Below, piece by piece: positions 61,350-64,000 of a stretch of 64,000 nt of DNA. Below the pieces are notes generated by a model. The model saw only the letters and a list, made by a program, of their open reading frames with translations, was not told where the DNA came from and did no database searches. The position numbers were made by a program, and so were the translations under genes. How positions within the stretch are numbered: the first letter of the stretch is position 1; every line of letters begins with the position of its first letter. Origin of the DNA: Isoetes taiwanensis (taxonomy: Eukaryota; Streptophyta; Lycopodiopsida; Isoetales; Isoetaceae); assembly GCA_021234155.1 (NCBI GenBank), contig JAJEKV010000002.1:44069203-44133202 (forward strand), given 5' to 3'.

Positions 61350-63860
61350 GCAATCTTGCTCTCAGGTTCCCGCTTCTATGGCATCTTCAGCACTGCCTCC
61401 TAATTGTCATCTCAATTTTCTTGCTCATGCCCCTGCTTCCATGGGTTTGTAGCGAACTATGTTATTACAATATTTATTTTATTAGATGCTTTGTGTACAT
61501 CTCAGTGCTTTGTAGTTTCTAACCAAGAATGAAGGATTATAAAATATATATGCAGGTCCACGACATGATATCTGAAGCAGCCTTCTATTCTCACCCCTTT
61601 ATTAGAATCTCTACAAATTCTATAAGTCCATCTAAGATGCTTGTCGCATTCAAATGTCTCAGAGTGATCAGGTTTGACATGTGCAGTGCTGAAGTGATCA
61701 TGTTTGGCATGTACAATGTTGAATAAAGCTTGTTGGTTTAAAACTGTTTGCTTGCTTTGTTAAAATTTTAAAATTTATTTGATGCAAATCAATGGCTGGC
61801 TTCTGCATGATATATGGTACTCTTTCCCATCCTTGCAGTTTGCAAGGGCTTGGTTTACAAAAGAGATTTTTGCAATGGGAAGCATTATTGGTCAATGATA
61901 TCTCTTGTATCAAGCTTATAAACTATGGTGGATTTTAATGCTAATAGTTCTCTTACATGTTATATTTTGACATTGATATTCAAATGTTATATTTCTGAAT
62001 TTGGAAACCACGTGACCTATTATGATTTAACCCTTAAATACGGGCCGTGTAAAACTTGAATGTCGAACTTGCAAAACTATTTCTTAGCTAGTTGAATTCG
62101 AATTAGTCCTTAGCCTCCCTCGTGGTTTGGGCCTGTTTCTCCTTAGTCTCCATTTCTTCGCAGAAGGTAACCAGTGTACAGGTGTGGTTGCGAAAAATGT
62201 CGATTTCAAACTAGGGGCAATATGCAGCTCTACTTTTGGCTACCTTGCTCTGCATTGTTCTCATAGCATTTCGCATTTTACATTTTGTTAGCTAGATTTC
62301 TTTATGTTATGGGAAGTAAGTTTCGATGTTGTTTTCTCTAGGTACTTCTTCTTTGTAAGTTTATAAGGGCATAGTACTCGACCTTTCTTATTAGCTTATT
62401 GGTTGAAGTATTAGTCTATTTGCACCTAGATCCAAGCTTGAACCTACACATTTTCCGATTGGTTTTTGTTGCTATGTTACCATTTGTTTTTTGGGATTGG
62501 GGTGGTTGTTTGCTCATAGGAGTATTTCTAGTCTATGAATTCGGACGGTGTCCCTGATCCCATTTTCTTCTATCACATGCACGAAGTTGTTGTTGTTGTT
62601 GTTGTTCGGTTTGGGAGATTCTTCTTATCATATTGTGTTTCTAAGATGCAGCTTGTTACCATGATTCACGTGATTCTCGTTTTCCCATTGTTCTACGATG
62701 CTTTGGATGTAGTGTTATCATTATTTTTTGTTGATATACCCCATTTGCTTTATATTCATCTTTTCAGTTAGCACATTTCTACTCTGGGTTGAGACGTTTA
62801 GTTCACATCATGTTTGACCACCTCTACCACATCCCTTACCCATATCCATCAACTTGACCACCTCATTGGGCATCTTCGTTTTTGTAGTTCACATCATACT
62901 TTCTCGTTTTCCTCATGGGATTACACCTTACTACGACCTCCACTTATGCTCCTTGGCCATTAACCTGCCTCAAACCCGACCTTGGCTTTATTCTCAATTG
63001 CGACCTTATTCTTAGATTCCTTCATCCCAAGTTTTGTCTCCTTTTCTCATGGACCACGTATGTCGTCGCATAGGGCACAACATTCAACCCACTTTCAGCA
63101 TGAAGGGGAGGTGCTCTTGCCGTGGCAGCTAGTGGAGTTCCCGATAGTCCTTTCTGCGACATCATGGAAGCGAGTGTTCATCCTCTTGTCAGGCACAACA
63201 CATTCACCCCGATCTTCATGAGCAGTTGCAGTTATATTGCCTCTTAGGTTTATGAGAAAAGCACTAGGTCTGCGAGGAGAGCAGAGTTCTCTTCTTTTCG
63301 GCCAGTGTTTTGGTGTGCGTATATCGCGAGTCCTCATCATGAGAATTTCACAATATCACCCAAACAAGAAAATAATATATGAGGTGCAAGACAAAAGAAT
63401 ATAATAGCCAAGGAATCAACATGGATGGGATATCCCAGTATATGCCTGTGCTGGATCCGTGTTTTTGGCTCATGACCACCTGGAGCTGCCATTTCTGCCT
63501 CAAACCTAAGTGCCTGGCCTCCTCTTGCACCAGGCTGATAATGGGCAGCTGCCACATCAACACGGATCTTGTATGACATGGCCCAAAATAACAAGTGGCC
63601 ACAAAAAAGTAGTTGCGAGAGGAACCATGGTATGAAAAGCAAATATGGCAAAGAAAGATAAAAAAACAAAAAGGAAATAAACATGGCAAGTTTGAAAAAA
63701 AAAGAGATGATAAGGAGGGAAGGCGGACTAATAATTGTTATCAGCCTAAAAAAAGCCACTGAGCTCCCTTCCCCCCTCCCCAAAAGACATTTGATGTGTC
63801 ATTTTTTTGCTACGTTGGCCGAATGCCAAAAATTCGGTCAACATGATGCACAAGATCTAA
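61350..63860. other. Unassigned DNA, no gene seen
   Basis: T-rich sequence with short open frames only. A (GTT) microsatellite lies at about 62585-62608. No repeat partner is found within the window. Confidence 0.4.
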
Positions 63861-63867
63861 TGTGGGA

Positions 63868-64000
63868 GGTATAAATGTGTCATTATCCCGTCACCCTCGG
63901 GATCAATCTAACTGCGGAAGTGTATGAAAACATAAGCATGTGACAACGTAGACAAATAGCATAACCACCTCGAAGGGTGGAATCACGATAAAATATACTA
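63868..64000 (-). mobile_element. Edge of another LTR of the 14-kb/31-kb family
   Basis: GTCATTATCCCGTCACCCTC, then CTAACTGCGGAAG and ACCACCTCGAAGGGTGG, are collinear with GTCATTTTACCCCGTCTCCC, CTAGCTGCGGAAG and CCACCTCGAAGGGTGG in the LTR at 31226-32427. Same orientation, clearly more diverged, cut by the window edge. The element it belongs to lies outside. Confidence 0.65.

Overview
The window looks like nuclear DNA from a land plant with a large, repeat-rich genome. The evidence is a 10-exon brassinosteroid-signalling-kinase (BSK) gene with GT-AG introns, a five-exon GDSL esterase/lipase gene, a PLS-type PPR fragment, a legume-lectin-domain gene, and remains of Helitron, Ty3 (chromovirus) and LINE elements. 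A fern or other non-flowering plant is possible, but the sequence does not settle it.

Layout. 1-5.5 kb: unassigned DNA, a tRNA-derived SINE-like unit, a LINE 3' end with poly(A), a long degenerate GATTC array and a foldback repeat. 6.9-11.5 kb (minus strand): a broken Helitron RepHel gene, with a second GATTC array at 11.6-12.5 kb. 13.3-34.7 kb: a complex built from one LTR-retroelement family. A complete LTR with an adjoining polypurine tract lies at 14101-15585. A truncated LTR with a tRNA-Met primer-binding site lies at 31226-32427. Between them, on the minus strand, are gag, protease, RT, RNase H, integrase and a chromodomain. A degenerate PPR gene and a nearly complete GDSL gene lie between the chromodomain and the left LTR. 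34.7-45 kb: a tandem array of tRNA-like cassettes and two LINE copies. 45.1-46 kb: a broken GPI-anchored lectin gene. 49.6-50.6 kb: a SINE dimer loaded with perfect heat-shock elements, and a Helitron-type 3' terminus. 51.9-52.1 kb: a kinase exon fragment. 54.3-58.7 kb: the BSK gene, the only clearly intact protein-coding gene. 59-64 kb: retroposed tails, small tandem repeats, and a fragment of the same LTR family at the right edge.

The main discovery candidate is in the retroelement at 22-32 kb. Upstream of gag it carries an extra gene (30537-29325, minus) whose product starts with the histone H3 tail MARTKQTAR and ends in a full-length histone H3 fold of about 89 residues. A long acidic, lysine-rich and proline-rich insert separates the two. 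A second unidentified ORF set (28599-27084) follows. Two 67-bp near-perfect dyad elements stand before each of these extra transcription units, four copies in all and every one exactly 67 bp. The same element's integrase ends in a chromodomain, a family known to bind methylated H3. An element that encodes both an H3-like protein and an H3-tail reader, with paired palindromic control or packaging sites, is worth following up. The copy here is damaged by frameshifts and stops, so its function would have to be tested on intact relatives.
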